This document shows, piece after piece, positions 1-10,740 of a stretch of DNA of 64,000 nt (position 1 is its first letter; every line of letters begins with the position of its first letter). Origin of the DNA: Chloranthus sessilifolius (taxonomy: Eukaryota; Streptophyta; Magnoliopsida; Chloranthales; Chloranthaceae); contig CM037588.1 in NCBI GenBank assembly GCA_021018995.1, forward strand, positions 80,139,765-80,203,764, read 5' to 3'. The notes below the pieces were generated by a model. That model saw only the letters and a program-made list of their open reading frames with translations, was not told the origin of the DNA and made no database searches. The position numbers were made by a program, and so were the translations under genes.

Positions 1-250
1 CAATCATCTAGTTTTGGTGCCACCAGTACCAGAGAGACCACTCTTAATGTATCTCTCTACAATGAAAGTTTTGATGGGATGTGTCCTAAGGCAGCATGAT
101 GAAATAGGAAAAAGAGAGCATATCATCTACTATCTCAGCAAGAAGTTTACTGACTACTATGTAGACACCCCTATTTTGTCTTCTCAGAATATACATTATG
201 TTCAATCAACCTTTGACCTCATAACCCTGATATGGGAACCATACACTGAA
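1..250 (+). pseudogene. Tat-lineage RT/RNase H remnant
   Basis: The translated fragment reads as the end of a Ty3/gypsy reverse transcriptase and the start of its RNase H (MYLSTMKVLMGCVLRQHDE, then IIYYLSKKFTDYY). It is clearly related to the same part of Tat copy B at 12977-13186. It is a left-over piece of an older Tat element that begins outside the window and is broken. Downstream there is no further pol; the sequence turns into non-coding repeats. Tat membership rests only on similarity to copy B. Confidence 0.75.
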
Positions 251-371
251 ACAATAGTACATGGTTGAACATAGGTTGAAACAATAACTCTCTGACTTAG
301 ATCCCGATGTGGGGAGACTATATACTGAAACAATAGTATATAGTCGGAATGCAAATTAAAACAATAGTCTT
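237..371. repeat. Three hairpins with a shared loop and different stems
   Basis: Three inverted repeats follow each other around the loop AAACAAT. The middle one (316-345) has perfect 11-bp arms, GACTATATACT and its complement. The first (237-265) has arms beginning AACCAT, and the third (349-373) arms beginning AATGCAA. The loop is nearly constant while the arms differ but stay complementary within each hairpin. A fourth weak copy of the loop lies at about 276-292. Function unknown. Confidence 0.7.
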
Positions 372-373
372 GC

Positions 374-1057
374 ATTTCAGACTAGAGACTAGACTCGGAC
401 AATCCCGAATTAAGCACCGAAAACCAAGTGCATAATTCGATTGCACGCCAAACCACAAATGCGTAATCAGTCCCCCTTCTAGACCAAACTTCCTTTCTCA
501 GACCATATCGAGACTCGATCACGCGCCTAAAATTAGATGGGTGATCGGATTGCACGCCAGATCATCAGCGCGTAATTAGCCTACGCCAGACCTAGCCTCA
601 TAGTCCTTGACCCCTAAGTTTCCTTGATTGAGTGCTTCTGAAGAGATGCTTAATCAGATTGCACACATTCTACCAAGCGCGTAATTAGCCCTAATGCTAT
701 TAGGACTAGGAAACTCACTGAGCAAGTCAACCGGTCGCTCACTGAGTCGGTGACCGACTCAAAGCGATTAAGCAGTAATAAACTAGTGCACAATTTAGTT
801 AAATGCCTGGAAAAGGGTGCGTAATTGAAGAAAAACCTATAAAAACAATTTTCTTAATTTGCCCCAGGGGAGAGGTTGGAAAAAGGCTGGCAATTTTCGA
901 GAGTGAATGGATTTTTTCGGGATTCCTAAACCAGAGAACTCTGAGGACAAATCCATAGAGAGCCTTAATCATGATTTTGAGATTCAAGCTTCTAATCTTT
1001 GAGATTTCTCTCCGCAGCCCCGACCATTAGGTAATGATTTAATTTTTAGTTCCGACC
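374..1057. other. Non-coding stretch with degenerate repeats and a TATA-like site
   Basis: No gene seen. Between about 440 and 700 a loose unit recurs three times: ATTGCACGCCA, a short spacer, then GCGCGTAATTAG. A TATA-like CTATAAAAACA lies at about 837. The layout resembles the U3-R part of a Tat-type LTR or the 3' region of the remnant at 1-250, but no matching second copy is in the window, so the origin is uncertain. Confidence 0.4.
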
Positions 1058-1460
1058 TGTAGACAACCAAATTTAGCCCAAGGCCCAATCAAAACATATT
1101 TCGAGAGAGACGCACTTTTGAGCTTTTGATGGCATGTATGGTACCCTTAGATACCTTTCCAAACCCTTAGGAATCATCCCAAATCCCTCAGAATTTATCT
1201 CGAACCTTTAGAAACCAATCCCGACCCTTAGACCCCCTTCCGAATCCTAAACCTAACCTTAAAGGGTAATGGATGAGGAGTGGTGCACCAAGACTAGTTA
1301 TGGCCTTCTACTATGATTAAATCTAATAGCATTGAAAGGTAGACATCGTTAGCTTTCCAACGGTCCAAGAACCGCCCCAATCAGAGTTGTACATCAGAAG
1401 ATATGGCAGCCTGAACCCAGAGGGCACAAGCGTAATTTTGATTGGGCCCCCCTAGGGATT

Positions 1461-1666
1461 TGGCGCAACTAATAGTTGCGCCAATTATATTTTTTCCTGG
1501 CATAACTATTAGTTGTGCCAGGCCATTTTCCCAAAATTTATGCCTGGTGTAACTAATAGTTGCGCCAGTATTAAAGTGGGCCCCACCCTCGCGAAGCCAA
1601 CTTCTAGGCCACTGTTCAGCACTATTTTACTGTGCATTTGCCTGGCACAACTAATAGTTGTGCCAA
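1461..1666. repeat. Four 23-bp palindromes in U3 of LTR A
   Basis: Palindromes lie at 1461-1483, 1496-1522, 1543-1568 and 1641-1666. The skeleton is TGGC, half-site GCAAC (or CACAAC-like variants), centre TAATA or TATTA, the complementary half-site, then GCCA. The first copy is perfect apart from its central base. They lie about 280-490 bp upstream of the TATA box. The arrangement corresponds copy by copy to the palindromes of LTR B at 3333-3553, which use a different half-site. Confidence 0.9.
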
Positions 1667-1947
1667 GCATATGAACAGTAGCCTCTGGTTTTACCCTAAG
1701 TTTCTTGATTGGGGTTTGACTTGTTGACCACCTGGATCTTTAGGATGTGTTTTGTTAGTTCTGTTGCACCCTCTTACACCCTATTTACAACCCATTAGGT
1801 GACTTAAAGCCCCTCCCTATCATCCACCATTGGAGGCCCTTTTCACATATTTCAAGGCTCCAAAAATCCTAGGAATCCTTAGATGTGAGATTACCTAATT
1901 GCTAAACCCAATTAACATCTAAGTGGTCTCCTAACCCACCCATTTCC

Positions 1948-1955
1948 TATAAAAA
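1948..1955 (+). promoter_or_regulatory. TATA box of LTR A
   Basis: TATAAAAA in CCTATAAAAAGAG, followed about 30 bp later by AAGGGTTGAAAA, a stretch shared with LTR B. Placement fits the U3/R border of a Tat LTR. Confidence 0.7.
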
Positions 1956-2684
1956 GAGCCTCCCTCCATTTTGTTTAAGGGTTGAAAATTTTTGCCTAAG
2001 AGAGAAAGAGCTTAAAGTGAGAAGATCTTTCTCCCTTTGGTGCACCATTGCCCATACAAATTTCAGAATTCTAAAACCTCCTTTGAGTGATAGTTTCCAC
2101 CTTAGATCCCCTAGTTTAGGTGTAAGCTACTCATTTACCTTCCCTCTCTACCTCTTAGCTAGCAAGCCATAGAATTTAGAACTCCTATTTCCACAATACA
2201 AGCCTTCAAAAGCTCATCAAAGCAAACCAACGCATGGCTCTCCTACGGTGCTACAAGCGCCCGAGGGCTCCGGCTCTCCCCTTTCTTCTCTCTCTTATCT
2301 AGCTCTTCCCATCCTCCCATTTGTGCCATTATGCCACCGAATTTTCGATAGGAACGAAGGGGCACGAATAGGATTTAAGGCCCATTTGGGCAAGAGGAAG
2401 CCATTTTCTTTTTTTTTTTTACTTTATTTTTGTTTTGGCCATTAGTAGAGACCACGTTAAGCGGGTTAATCGAGTACCTAACACCTTCCCGATCGATAAC
2501 TAAAGCCCCTACCCAAGAGCCTTTGGTGTGGACCGGATTCAAAGTCATATTTTTAGCACTTCGATGCTCATAAAAATGATATAGATATCCCGAGACACCA
2601 AAAGCTATGGGTGGCGACTCTATATTTTTTGTTAGCGAGTGCATCACCACCACAGGATCGTAAAAAATCCCACGGTTGCACAGA

Positions 2685-2702
2685 TGGCGACTCTACTGGG
2701 GA
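2685..2702 (+). other. Primer-binding site of Tat copy A
   Basis: TGGCGACTCTACTGGGGA, two bases after the LTR end. This is the form known in Tat/Ogre elements and is assigned in that family to a tRNA-Arg primer. Confidence 0.85.
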
Positions 2703-2968
2703 GTAGGTAGTAGAGCTTCCCCTTGAACTAGGCCTCTATATTTTTTTTATTTTCCTAACATTTTATTGCTATTATTTTATTTTATTTTAGAGGGGTGAGT
2801 AAAATTTTTACTCACCCCTCTAATTAAGTCATTTTACTTACCCCTACTTTTACGTCATTGACGAGCCTTAGCCGATTGGTAGGCCTACTTGCACATAGTC
2901 TTTAAATTTTATTACTTTTCCATCAGTTTTAGTGCCTTAGCCGATCGGTGGGCCTACTTGAGCATTGT
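2703..2968 (+). other. Leader of copy A up to the insertion of B
   Basis: Non-coding. It holds an inverted repeat around 2794-2822 (GAGGGGTGAGTAAAA and its complement, a 15-bp-arm hairpin) and two copies of a unit beginning GCCTTAGCCGAT and ending GGGCCTACTTG (about 2866 and 2933). The same unit recurs three times in the leader of copy B. Copy B starts right after the second unit. Confidence 0.7.
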
Positions 2969-3332
2969 TGTAGACACCCAAATTCAGCCCAAGGCCTGAT
3001 CAGTCTGTACTCCGAGAGAGATGTACCCTTGTGCTTCCGATGACACCCTTAAACCTTTTGGAATCACCCTGAATCCTTTAGAACCGTTCCCCCAACCCTT
3101 AGAGATCACCCCTAAACCCTAGGATCCCTTCTCAAACCCAACTTAAACCCTTCAGAGTATTTGATGGGGGGAGAGCTACAAAATTTTGCACGGATCATGG
3201 CCAAGGATGAGCCACATACCATCAGAAGGAGGACTTCTCCAGCTTTCCAGCAGGTCAAAGATCACCCAATTTGGAGTTGCGGTTCGAATGTTATGACCGA
3301 TTGAAGTTTCACATAAAATCATGACTTTTACT

Positions 3333-3553
3333 CAGGCGTATGTATTAGATACGCCCAGCTAATTTGGCCCCATTTTGGTCCGTTGTATATATTATATACG
3401 CCTGACATTTTTGAGCCAAATTTGGTCAGGCATACATAATACATATGCCCAGCATAGGTAGGGTCCACCGCAGACACCTAACTTCTCAGATCTCCTATGG
3501 TTTTCATGGAAATCACTGTATATAAAATGGGTGCATGTAATATATACGCCCAG
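3333..3553. repeat. Four palindromes in U3 of LTR B
   Basis: Copies lie at about 3333-3358, 3381-3404, 3427-3452 and 3528-3553. The skeleton is AGGC, half-site GTATA, centre TAATA or TATTA, complementary half-site, then GCCCAG. The copies are slightly degenerate here but cleaner elsewhere in element B. They lie about 280-500 bp upstream of the TATA box, like those in LTR A. The non-palindromic DNA between copies three and four is alignable between A and B (GGG(C)CC(C)ACC, then AACTTCT). Confidence 0.9.
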
Positions 3554-3830
3554 CTTAGCTACAGTAACTGTCATCAAATGCTCGAAATTCCTTTATCAGG
3601 TTTGACCTTTTGACCATCCCCTTGGTTGAGGTGGGTGTCCTAAGATCGGTCGCACCTTCTTTGAGCTTATATGCAACCCTTAAGTCACCTATGGTCTCAT
3701 CCCATCATCTGCCATTGAAATCGGTTCCCCAAACCCCTAGGACCCTAAAAACTTAGAAAACCTTAGATGGAGGATTAACTAATTGCTAAACTAATTAGCT
3801 CTTAAGTAACCCTCTAACCCACTTCTTCTC

Positions 3831-3838
3831 TATAAATA
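3831..3838 (+). promoter_or_regulatory. TATA box of LTR B
   Basis: TATAAATA in TTCTCTATAAATAGAGAAG, a strong plant TATA context, followed by AAAGGGTTGAAAA as in LTR A. Confidence 0.8.
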
Positions 3839-4554
3839 GAGAAGCCCCCTTCTTCCCAAAGGGTTGAAAAAATTAGAGTTGAAGAAAATTAGGGAGCCCT
3901 AGTGAGAGAAAGCCCTTTTATTTTCTATTCTCCAACCAGAATTCCAGCATGCTTAGTTCACTCCTTTCAACCCCTTTCAACCATTAGATCACTCCTTTTT
4001 TTAGTCAAGCTTAGTCTCTAGCTTCATCCTACACTTCCCATCTACCAAATCCTAGCATTAGAATAGATTCCCCTACTGATTAAGTCATTTAAAGCCATCG
4101 GAAGCACACCAAAGCGAAGGTCTTCCTCGGTGCAACAAGGGCCCGTGAGCTTTGGCTCACCCCTCTCTTCCTCTACCTTCTTGATGTTTCTTCCGTCCAA
4201 GGATTCAAGCTATTACGCCGCCGAAATTTCAGAGTGGCTCAAAGCTTGATAGGACCGTATTGCCTTCGGGCAAGGGGAAGCTTTGCCCATTTATTTTTCA
4301 TTTTGGCCATAGATAGAGACCGCTACATGCAGGTTGACCGGGTGCCTAAACCCTTCCCGATCGATAATCGAAGCCCCTACCCTAGAGCCTTTGGCAAAAA
4401 TCGATAAATCAGAGTCATATTTAGCACTTCGGTGCTCCAAATATTGATTCAAAGGTTTCCCGGGTCACCAAAAGCTCCGGGTGGCGACTCTACATTTTAT
4501 TCCATCGTGAGCGCATCACCGCGATGGATTCGAGAGAATCTATGGTCGCACAGA

Positions 4555-4572
4555 TAGTGAGTCTGCTGGGGA
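4555..4572 (+). other. Primer-binding site of Tat copy B
   Basis: TAGTGAGTCTGCTGGGGA, a diverged form of the tRNA-Arg-type site of copy A, at the same 2-bp distance from the LTR. Confidence 0.75.
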
Positions 4573-5952
4573 TATCACCCTAGTGCTTCCCCTCTTGTTG
4601 GCCTTTATTTTTAATCTCTACTAACCATTGCTATTTTTTCTGATTTTCTGTTGCTTTTTCTTCATTTTTGTTGTTTTTACTAACATACTTTCCCCTACGA
4701 TTCGGTCCTTTAAGTGCCTTAGCCGATTGGCGGGCCTACTTGCGCCTTTAAATTTCAGTTTTTATGCTTTTGTCATTTAAGCCGCCTTAGCCGTTTGGCG
4801 AGCCTGCTCGCATCTACTTTCCACGTTATTTAAATTTCAGTCATTTACGAGCCTTAGCCGTTCGGTGGGCCTACATGCGCTCTTTATTTCAGTCATCATA
4901 TCTCTCCATTGAACGGCGGCCCGGGCTTGTCATACCCGACCCGAACTTGGACTTAAATTAACTCCCCTTTAAAAAATTGCAATTAAAAGTGAACCAAAAG
5001 TGTGGGGACATAATCAAATTTATTTTTGCGTATTTTGGGTAGTTTCTCGGGGGGTTTAGGCACAGATATAACTTACCCGGTTCCCAATAAGGCGGCAGCC
5101 ATAGTGGTGATGATCCTGAAAAGAACCACCCCTTCCAGTACTTGAGAAGGCGCTTACGCCGGAGGTATATCGGTTGGTTGTCAATTCTGATCAAGCTGTA
5201 AAACCCGCAATGGTGAGAGCGTAGACAGCTCGAATTCAGCCGTGTATCCCTAGGAAGCAGAAAGGAGTGACTCGATAACATACACAACAGTCCCCGGGAG
5301 CATCCCTCCTAGGGAACTAGTTCCAAAGACTCATTGTGGGCTTGTTGTTCACTGTCAAACAAAGCTGGAAGAACAATTTTTGCTAGGTGTATATATTAAA
5401 TACGCCCGGCAACAAATCCCCAGAAATACTCAGGCGTATATAATATATACACCCAGTCAAAATCCCCAGATTTAAGCTAGGAGTATATAATATATACGCC
5501 CAGCCAAATTTGCTAGTTTTGGTCAGGCGTATATAATACATACGCCCAATATAAACTGGGTTTAGGCAGCCCGATTTGAGGCCCAATCCACCACCCAAGT
5601 TCCCCGATTAGCGGTAATTAGTGCCCACAGTAGCCTCCCGCATTCTGTAACGCCCAATATGCCCCTGCCCAATCAAACAAAGGTGACTTCTCATTGATTT
5701 ATTCCGGGGGATCGGGTCGTTTGCGTGGACTCCCTCACCTTCAATAGAATGAAAGGGTTCACTTTTGCTTCTTCCAAAGTGTGTCGGATCCTGCCATGGG
5801 ACCTACTAAAGGTGCATATATCACCTGAGACGGGAATTTTTCTAGGGCACCAGATCATCATTCATTTAAATAGGGGAGTTAATTTTCATTTGAAAAATTT
5901 ATATATATATATATAGAAAAATCAAAATTCCATATATACGTGTACTTTCGGT
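4573..5952 (+). other. Leader of Tat copy B with GCCTTAGCCG repeats
   Basis: Mostly non-coding. Three copies of a 30-bp-class unit (GCCTTAGCCGATTGGCGGGC-like) lie at about 4731, 4790 and 4854; the same unit is in the leader of copy A. A palindrome cluster at 5384-5549 is listed separately. A short AT run (about 5898-5916) precedes the proline-rich reading frame. Small ORFs on either strand here have no recognisable domain. Confidence 0.65.
5384..5549. repeat. Second palindrome cluster of copy B (leader)
   Basis: Four copies at about 5384-5408, 5431-5456, 5478-5503 and 5523-5547, all of the GTATA half-site type with a TAATA or TATTA centre. They are roughly 47 bp apart. They would be present in the genomic RNA as well as in the DNA. 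Confidence 0.88.
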
Positions 5953-7690
5953 GTGACCGTCACTACAGTGACTTCAAACCCAACCTGTAGAAAGAGAACT
6001 AGGAAGGTATTCGGCCCTTACCCAAGACATCGATACAATACTCGTCAGCAGATCATGTTGAGTGCCGATAAATCCCCACCATCATCCCCATCCCATTCCC
6101 ATATAGGAGAAGACCCGATCTCCAACACCTTCACCCAAACCTGGTTCGATGTCACGGGTCCATTTGGGGCACCCGTGTTCGCATCCACCCCATCCCCCGC
6201 CCTTACATTTTCCCAACATACCCCCATCTCATCCCCTACTGAAACCCCTCATTTCCCAACCGACCCCTAATCCTCATCTCTCATCCATACACCCTTACTG
6301 CACCCCCCTACTCTCAAAGACCCCATCGGGACCCCCATCCCCCGCTTACTTCCCACGTCCCATCCACCTCATCATCCATGACCCCTACATCTTATATTCC
6401 ATCCACCTCATCTCACATGCCATCCACATCACATGGCCCATCCACATCCCAAGATACCCCCCCATTTACCCAGGTCATGCCCAACTTATCCCAGGGTATG
6501 ACCAGTAACCCACCATCTTCCATAGCCATACATTCATACCCTCCATGCGTAATCACCCATACCCCCCATACCCGGGCCATACCCAATTTCACCCGACCCC
6601 TTCCATCCTTGAATGGTCCATCACCCTCCAATCTCACACTTGAATCCATGCCCTTAATGGAGGACATGAGAATGATGTATACCCTATGGGCTGCCTCTCG
6701 GAACCCTACATCCCAAACCCCACATCAAGGTCTCCAAAACCTCCATACCCCATTCTCTCATGACCATGCCCAACCACCCATCATTCATACCATCCAAGAT
6801 CCCCCACCTCAATTCTAGGCCCAAGCCCAACAGGCCCAAGCCCACTCATCTCAGGCCCAAACCCACACAAATCCATGGGCCCAAGCCCAAATATCTTTAG
6901 AACCATGGGCCCAAGCCCACTCCCAAACCCAAGCTCAGGCCCAGGCCCAAGCCCAACAAACCCATCAAACCCAAGCCCAAAATCCTCAAGGCCCATGGAC
7001 CCAAGCCCAAACCCATCAGACTCAGGCCCAAGCATAAAACCCTCAAGGCCCATGGTCTCAGGCCCAGGTCCAAAACTCTCAAGGCCCATGGGCCAAAGCC
7101 CAAACCCACCAGACTCAGGCCCAGGCCCAAGCCCATCAGACCCAGGCCCAGTTCCAAGCCCCCAGGGCCCTTGGACCCAAACCCATCAAACTCAGGCCCA
7201 AGGTCCATCACCCCACACCCAATACCCACATGGCCCATTAGCCCAAACCCAACAGGGCCAATTGGCCTTGAGAGTTTTGGACCTGGGCCTGAGACCATGG
7301 GCCTTGAGGGTTTCATACCAACCCCCACACCCAAGCCCAAGGCCCATCAACCCATGCCTTCCAAAACCATCAAGCCCAAGGTCCATCCACCCACACTCAT
7401 CAAGGCCCGTTCACGAACCCCTTACCCCTTCACCAGTACCCTTCATTCACCTATACCCCTTATGCCCCCATCCTGCCTCCAACGGAAAATTTGATCCACT
7501 CCATTCCTCAAAACCACGCCTACAACATCCCGCCACATCAACCACACTCCCAGAATGTGCACCCAGCTCAGCACATCATTCATCCACAAACCACGCCTAC
7601 AGCATCCCCTACAAACCTTGTGGCCCCACTAGGTCATCCAACCCATCACCCCCCAAGTCCAAGTAGCGGAGCTCGCCCCTCACCAGTACA
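5953..7690 (+). pseudogene. Proline-rich region before gag, Tat copy B
   Basis: The reading frame starts with a basic stretch (CRKRTRKVFGPYPRHRYNTR) and becomes very rich in Pro, Ser, His and Thr. From about 6800 to 7400 it is built of AGCCCA/GGCCCA hexamers, giving GPSPNP-like protein repeats. Tat elements often have a long, poorly conserved region or extra ORF before gag, and I place this there. No domain is recognisable. Many overlapping ORFs on both strands are by-products of the repeats. Broken. Confidence 0.55.
6800..7400. repeat. AGCCCA/GGCCCA hexamer array
   Basis: Dozens of copies of AGCCCA and GGCCCA, often alternating and partly in tandem, with interspersed ATCAGACTC, AAACCC and CATGGG words. 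The array is GC-rich and strand-asymmetric. GGCCCA is also the core of plant TCP-type 'site II' elements, which may be coincidence. Confidence 0.8.
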
Positions 7691-7839
7691 ATGACCAACA
7701 GTACGAGGAGGACAAGATCCGCAACAATGGAGGAGTTACCAGCTTCGGCCCCCCTAGGCCCACCATCGTCACACCCAGGGAAGAACAAAATCAGGGGGAG
7801 GCAGTCCTAGCTACAGCCCCAAAAGAATCAGAGCAGCTG

Positions 7840-8390
7840 AAAGAACATATAGATAAAATACAGAAGCCGCTAACGAAGATGGGAGGGGTAGAACTGCATT
7901 CGACAGACTTTTCAGACTTATGTCTATTCTCGGATGTCCCCCTGCCATAAAAATTTAAGATGCCATCATTCGATAAATATAATGGCACTGGCAACCCCAT
8001 CACCCACTTAAAATCTTACTATGGGGATATGTGCCAGTACGGCGGAGATGAATGACTCCTCATCAAAGTGTTTCAAAAGAGTCTAACAGGCCCAACACTG
8101 AGATGGTTCACGTCCCTAGAACCATCCATGACAAAAACCTGGAATGATCTGACACACTTATTCCAAGAACAGTATGTCTATAACATGGACATAGAGCCAA
8201 GGAAGTCGGATCTGGCCCGTTTGAAGCAAAGACATGAAGAAACTTTCAGTGCCTACTTAGGAAGGTGGAGGGCATTGGCCACCCAGGTGACCCACCAAAT
8301 TCTTGATGATGAGCAGATTGAATTGATAACCAAGGGAGCTCTCCCAGTCATCGCAGAATTTTTGGTATATCAGTAACATTCCAGTTTTGC
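7840..8390 (+). pseudogene. gag: Gag of Tat copy B
   Basis: Capsid-region homology: PSFDKYNGTGNPITHLKSYY, then LTGPTLRWFTSLEPSMTKTW, FQEQYVYNMDIEPRKSDLAR and ETFSAYLGRWRALATQV. This is the Retrotrans_gag pattern (F-x-x-SL-x-G-x-A-x-x-W, followed by F-x-x-Y/F and L-x-x-R-Q-x-x-E-x-x-x-Y-x-x-R-x-R). Its role in the family is particle assembly. The copy is broken. Confidence 0.85.
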
Positions 8391-9995
8391 TAATTTGGTC
8401 TGAAATGCCAACCATTGCGAAGATGCCATTAGAGAGGGCAGCTTGGGAAAGAGCGTGGCCAACAGGGCCATCGGGGTTAGAAAAGCTACCGAACCAAGAA
8501 TTGAAAGAAGACCAGGGACAGAGCTACAGAACATCATTTACCCCCAGGCCAATGCTGATGCCCCCCCGTTATAGCTCCAGGCTGCACAACCACCCCCAGC
8601 CCATTTCGAGCCAACGCCAAGGCCGAACAACGGACCAAGATCCCTATTTACCCAGGAACAGATGAGAGCACGATTTAAATGGGTGTTCACACCGTTGGGG
8701 CAATCTTTAAGTGTCTTATTATCAGTATTACTATAAAAGGGCCTGGTCAATTTACTCCAGCCTCGCCCACCACCCAATTCAATCCCGAGAAACTATGACC
8801 CGAATCTGCATTGCAACTTCCACCAGGGACTGGGTCACCCTACGGACCGGTGATTCCCACTAAAGCACGTGATCCAAGATTTAAGAGAGGCAGGAAAAAT
8901 TGTTCCCCCGCCACTTTCTCAAGGGAAAAACCAGAACATCCATCAAGCCCATCTACCACCACACCTAGGAGGCCTCAGGCCTAACATCCATTGGGTAGAA
9001 GAGGAGGAAGAAGAGTTTGACCCCTCGGATTACATCAGTAGTCAAGAGGAGTTTTCATTTCCCAGGTTGAATAAGGACGAACCATCTATGGGGGTGATCA
9101 AGCCGTTGTAATTAGCCGATTACTTCCCCACCCCGGCATACCAAGAGGAGCCCTTAGATTTAGGGTAGTATTTTTCCACTTTCGCTCCCGCCTATCAAAT
9201 CCAAACGGGCATAACCCCGCCGCAATCATACACGTATCCACCCCACTCCCAATTTACCCCATATACCTCTCCATCACACCTAAATCACCCCACGCCATAA
9301 ATAATTCTGCCATTCCCAAATTATCCCATCCCGTACACACCCCCAAATCCCACCACCCAGTATACCATCCCACCATCCCCAAATCATCTTGCCCAATACA
9401 CAACTCCATCATCCCCAATTTACCCCGATTCATCCACGAACCCATCATCGCCCCACCATGCCACCCCATATACAAACCCTTCATATCCATACCCCTTTGC
9501 TCCATCCGCTACCCTGTCATTTTCCAATCACCCCGCTCCATGCACAATTCCATCATCCCCAATTTACCCTGTTTCATCCACGAACCCATCATTTCCCCAC
9601 CATGCTACCCCATATACAAACCCTTCATATCCCTATCACCCCGCTCCACCCGCACCTCTGACGTCTCCCAATCACTCCATCCCGGTCACACCCCCATCAC
9701 CCCTTCGCTATTTTGCCCCCAATCCAACTCCACCCCCACCCAAACAAACAACCCCTCACCCACTCCCCTTATCACCCCCTTCTAATCACCACTGGTCTTA
9801 CCACACCTAGGTAATGCCTGCACAAGCCCCCTCTGCCCCCGCAAACCCAACCTCGCCAATTCCCGCCACTACTACTTGCCCCCTATTAGAGTCAACCTGA
9901 TTAGACCCGAGAATTCGACATACCCAGCCCAATCCTCCCCATAATCACCATGGACTCCCTTCCTCATCCCGAAACCTGCCTATGACCTGCATCAA
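8391..9995 (+). pseudogene. Gag-protease linker of copy B, low complexity
   Basis: Weakly coding, Pro/Gln/Tyr-rich sequence that joins gag to protease in Tat elements. An acidic patch (HWVEEEEEEFDPSDYI, about 8990-9035) is the only landmark. From 9180 to 9790 the DNA is C/A-rich. A tandem duplication is seen inside: the block at about 9401-9490 recurs at 9544-9632, about 142 bp apart (words CATCATCCCCAATTTACCC and CATATACAAACCCTTCATAT). Broken. Confidence 0.55.
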
Positions 9996-10740
9996 GTGTT
10001 GTTAAGCTATGAACAGATGGACATGAATGCTGATTGCAACCAAGAGGAGACCGTTGAATTTATTACCTGGTCAGGCAGGACTTTTACACAGCCAGAAGCA
10101 TCGGAGGCCGTCAGTGGAGAAGAGAAGAAGAAAGAGCAGGCCACAGGGAACCCCTTTGAGAAAATGGCCAGAGAGCACGTGTTGGAGGCACAACTCAAGA
10201 GAACACCCGCACATATTACTGTGTGGGATTTGTTAATCACATCCCCGCTCCACTTTCAAGCCTTAATGGGAGCACTCAAAGACGCACATGTTTCCGCCCA
10301 TGTAACCCCAGATGAGGTGGGAGAAATAATCAGGCAAGTATTAGCCCCAAATGCCATCTCATTCACTGATGCGGATCTGTCGCTCGAGGGGAACAACCAC
10401 TCTAAGCCCTTGAATATAACAGTGGAAATAGGGAACCTGGTGGTGCTGTTGGTCTTAATAGACAACGGGTCGACACTGAACGTATGCCCTCTAAGGACGG
10501 CAATCAAAATAGGTGTGAACCCCAATACCTTTCGGCCATCCATAACAAGCGCCAGGGGATTCGACAACACCAGGAGAGAAATCATAGGAGAAGTAGACCT
10601 CGACCTGATCATCATGCCCAAACCTTCACCATCCCCTTTCAGGTGACAGACATCAAGTCTACGTTTAACCTACTGTTGGGCCGGCCGTGGCTACATGAGA
10701 TCGGGGCAATACCATCAACTCTACACCAAAAACTTTGATT
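9996..10740 (+). pseudogene. pro: Aspartic protease of Tat copy B
   Basis: ITVWDLLITSPLHFQALMGA leads into the retropepsin-like fold. The catalytic motif appears as VLIDNGSTLNVCP (D-N-G-S variant of D-T/S-G), followed by RGFDNTRREIIGEVDLDLII and FNLLLGRPWLHEIGAIPSTL, the typical second half with LLGRPWL. In the family it cleaves the Gag-Pol polyprotein. A related Tat protease lies on the other strand at 41222-41719. Broken, but this is one of the better preserved segments. Confidence 0.88.

Larger units (their letters stand above)
1058..2682 (+). repeat. 5' LTR of Tat copy A
   Basis: Starts TGTAGACAACC and ends CACA directly before a primer-binding site, which fixes it as a 5' LTR of about 1.63 kb. 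It is homologous along its length to the LTR at 2969-4552: the same opening words (TTTAGCCCAAGGCC-like, CGAGAGAGA), the same TATA placement, the same AAGGGTTGAAAA near the transcript start, and a shared AAAGCTATGGGTGGCGACTC-like end. The two copies are diverged, so they are different subfamilies and not the two ends of one element. Copy A's remaining body is interrupted by copy B and leaves the window. Confidence 0.85.
2969..4552 (+). repeat. 5' LTR of Tat copy B
   Basis: About 1.58 kb, from TGTAGACACCC to CGCACA just before the primer site. It shares its whole layout with LTR A: opening block, palindrome cluster at the same offset, TATA box, AAGGGTTGAAAA, and the end block GGGTGGCGACTC. The 5 bp before it (ATTGT, 2964-2968) should recur after the 3' LTR outside this window. 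Confidence 0.88.

Noticed and set aside
5725-5916. 63-codon plus-strand ORF in the Tat B leader
   Set aside because: No recognisable domain, and it runs into an AT microsatellite. Likely chance.
6378-7666. Many overlapping Pro- or Gly-rich ORFs on both strands
   Set aside because: Shadows of hexamer repeats and C-rich DNA. Only the plus-strand proline-rich region before gag is kept, with low confidence.
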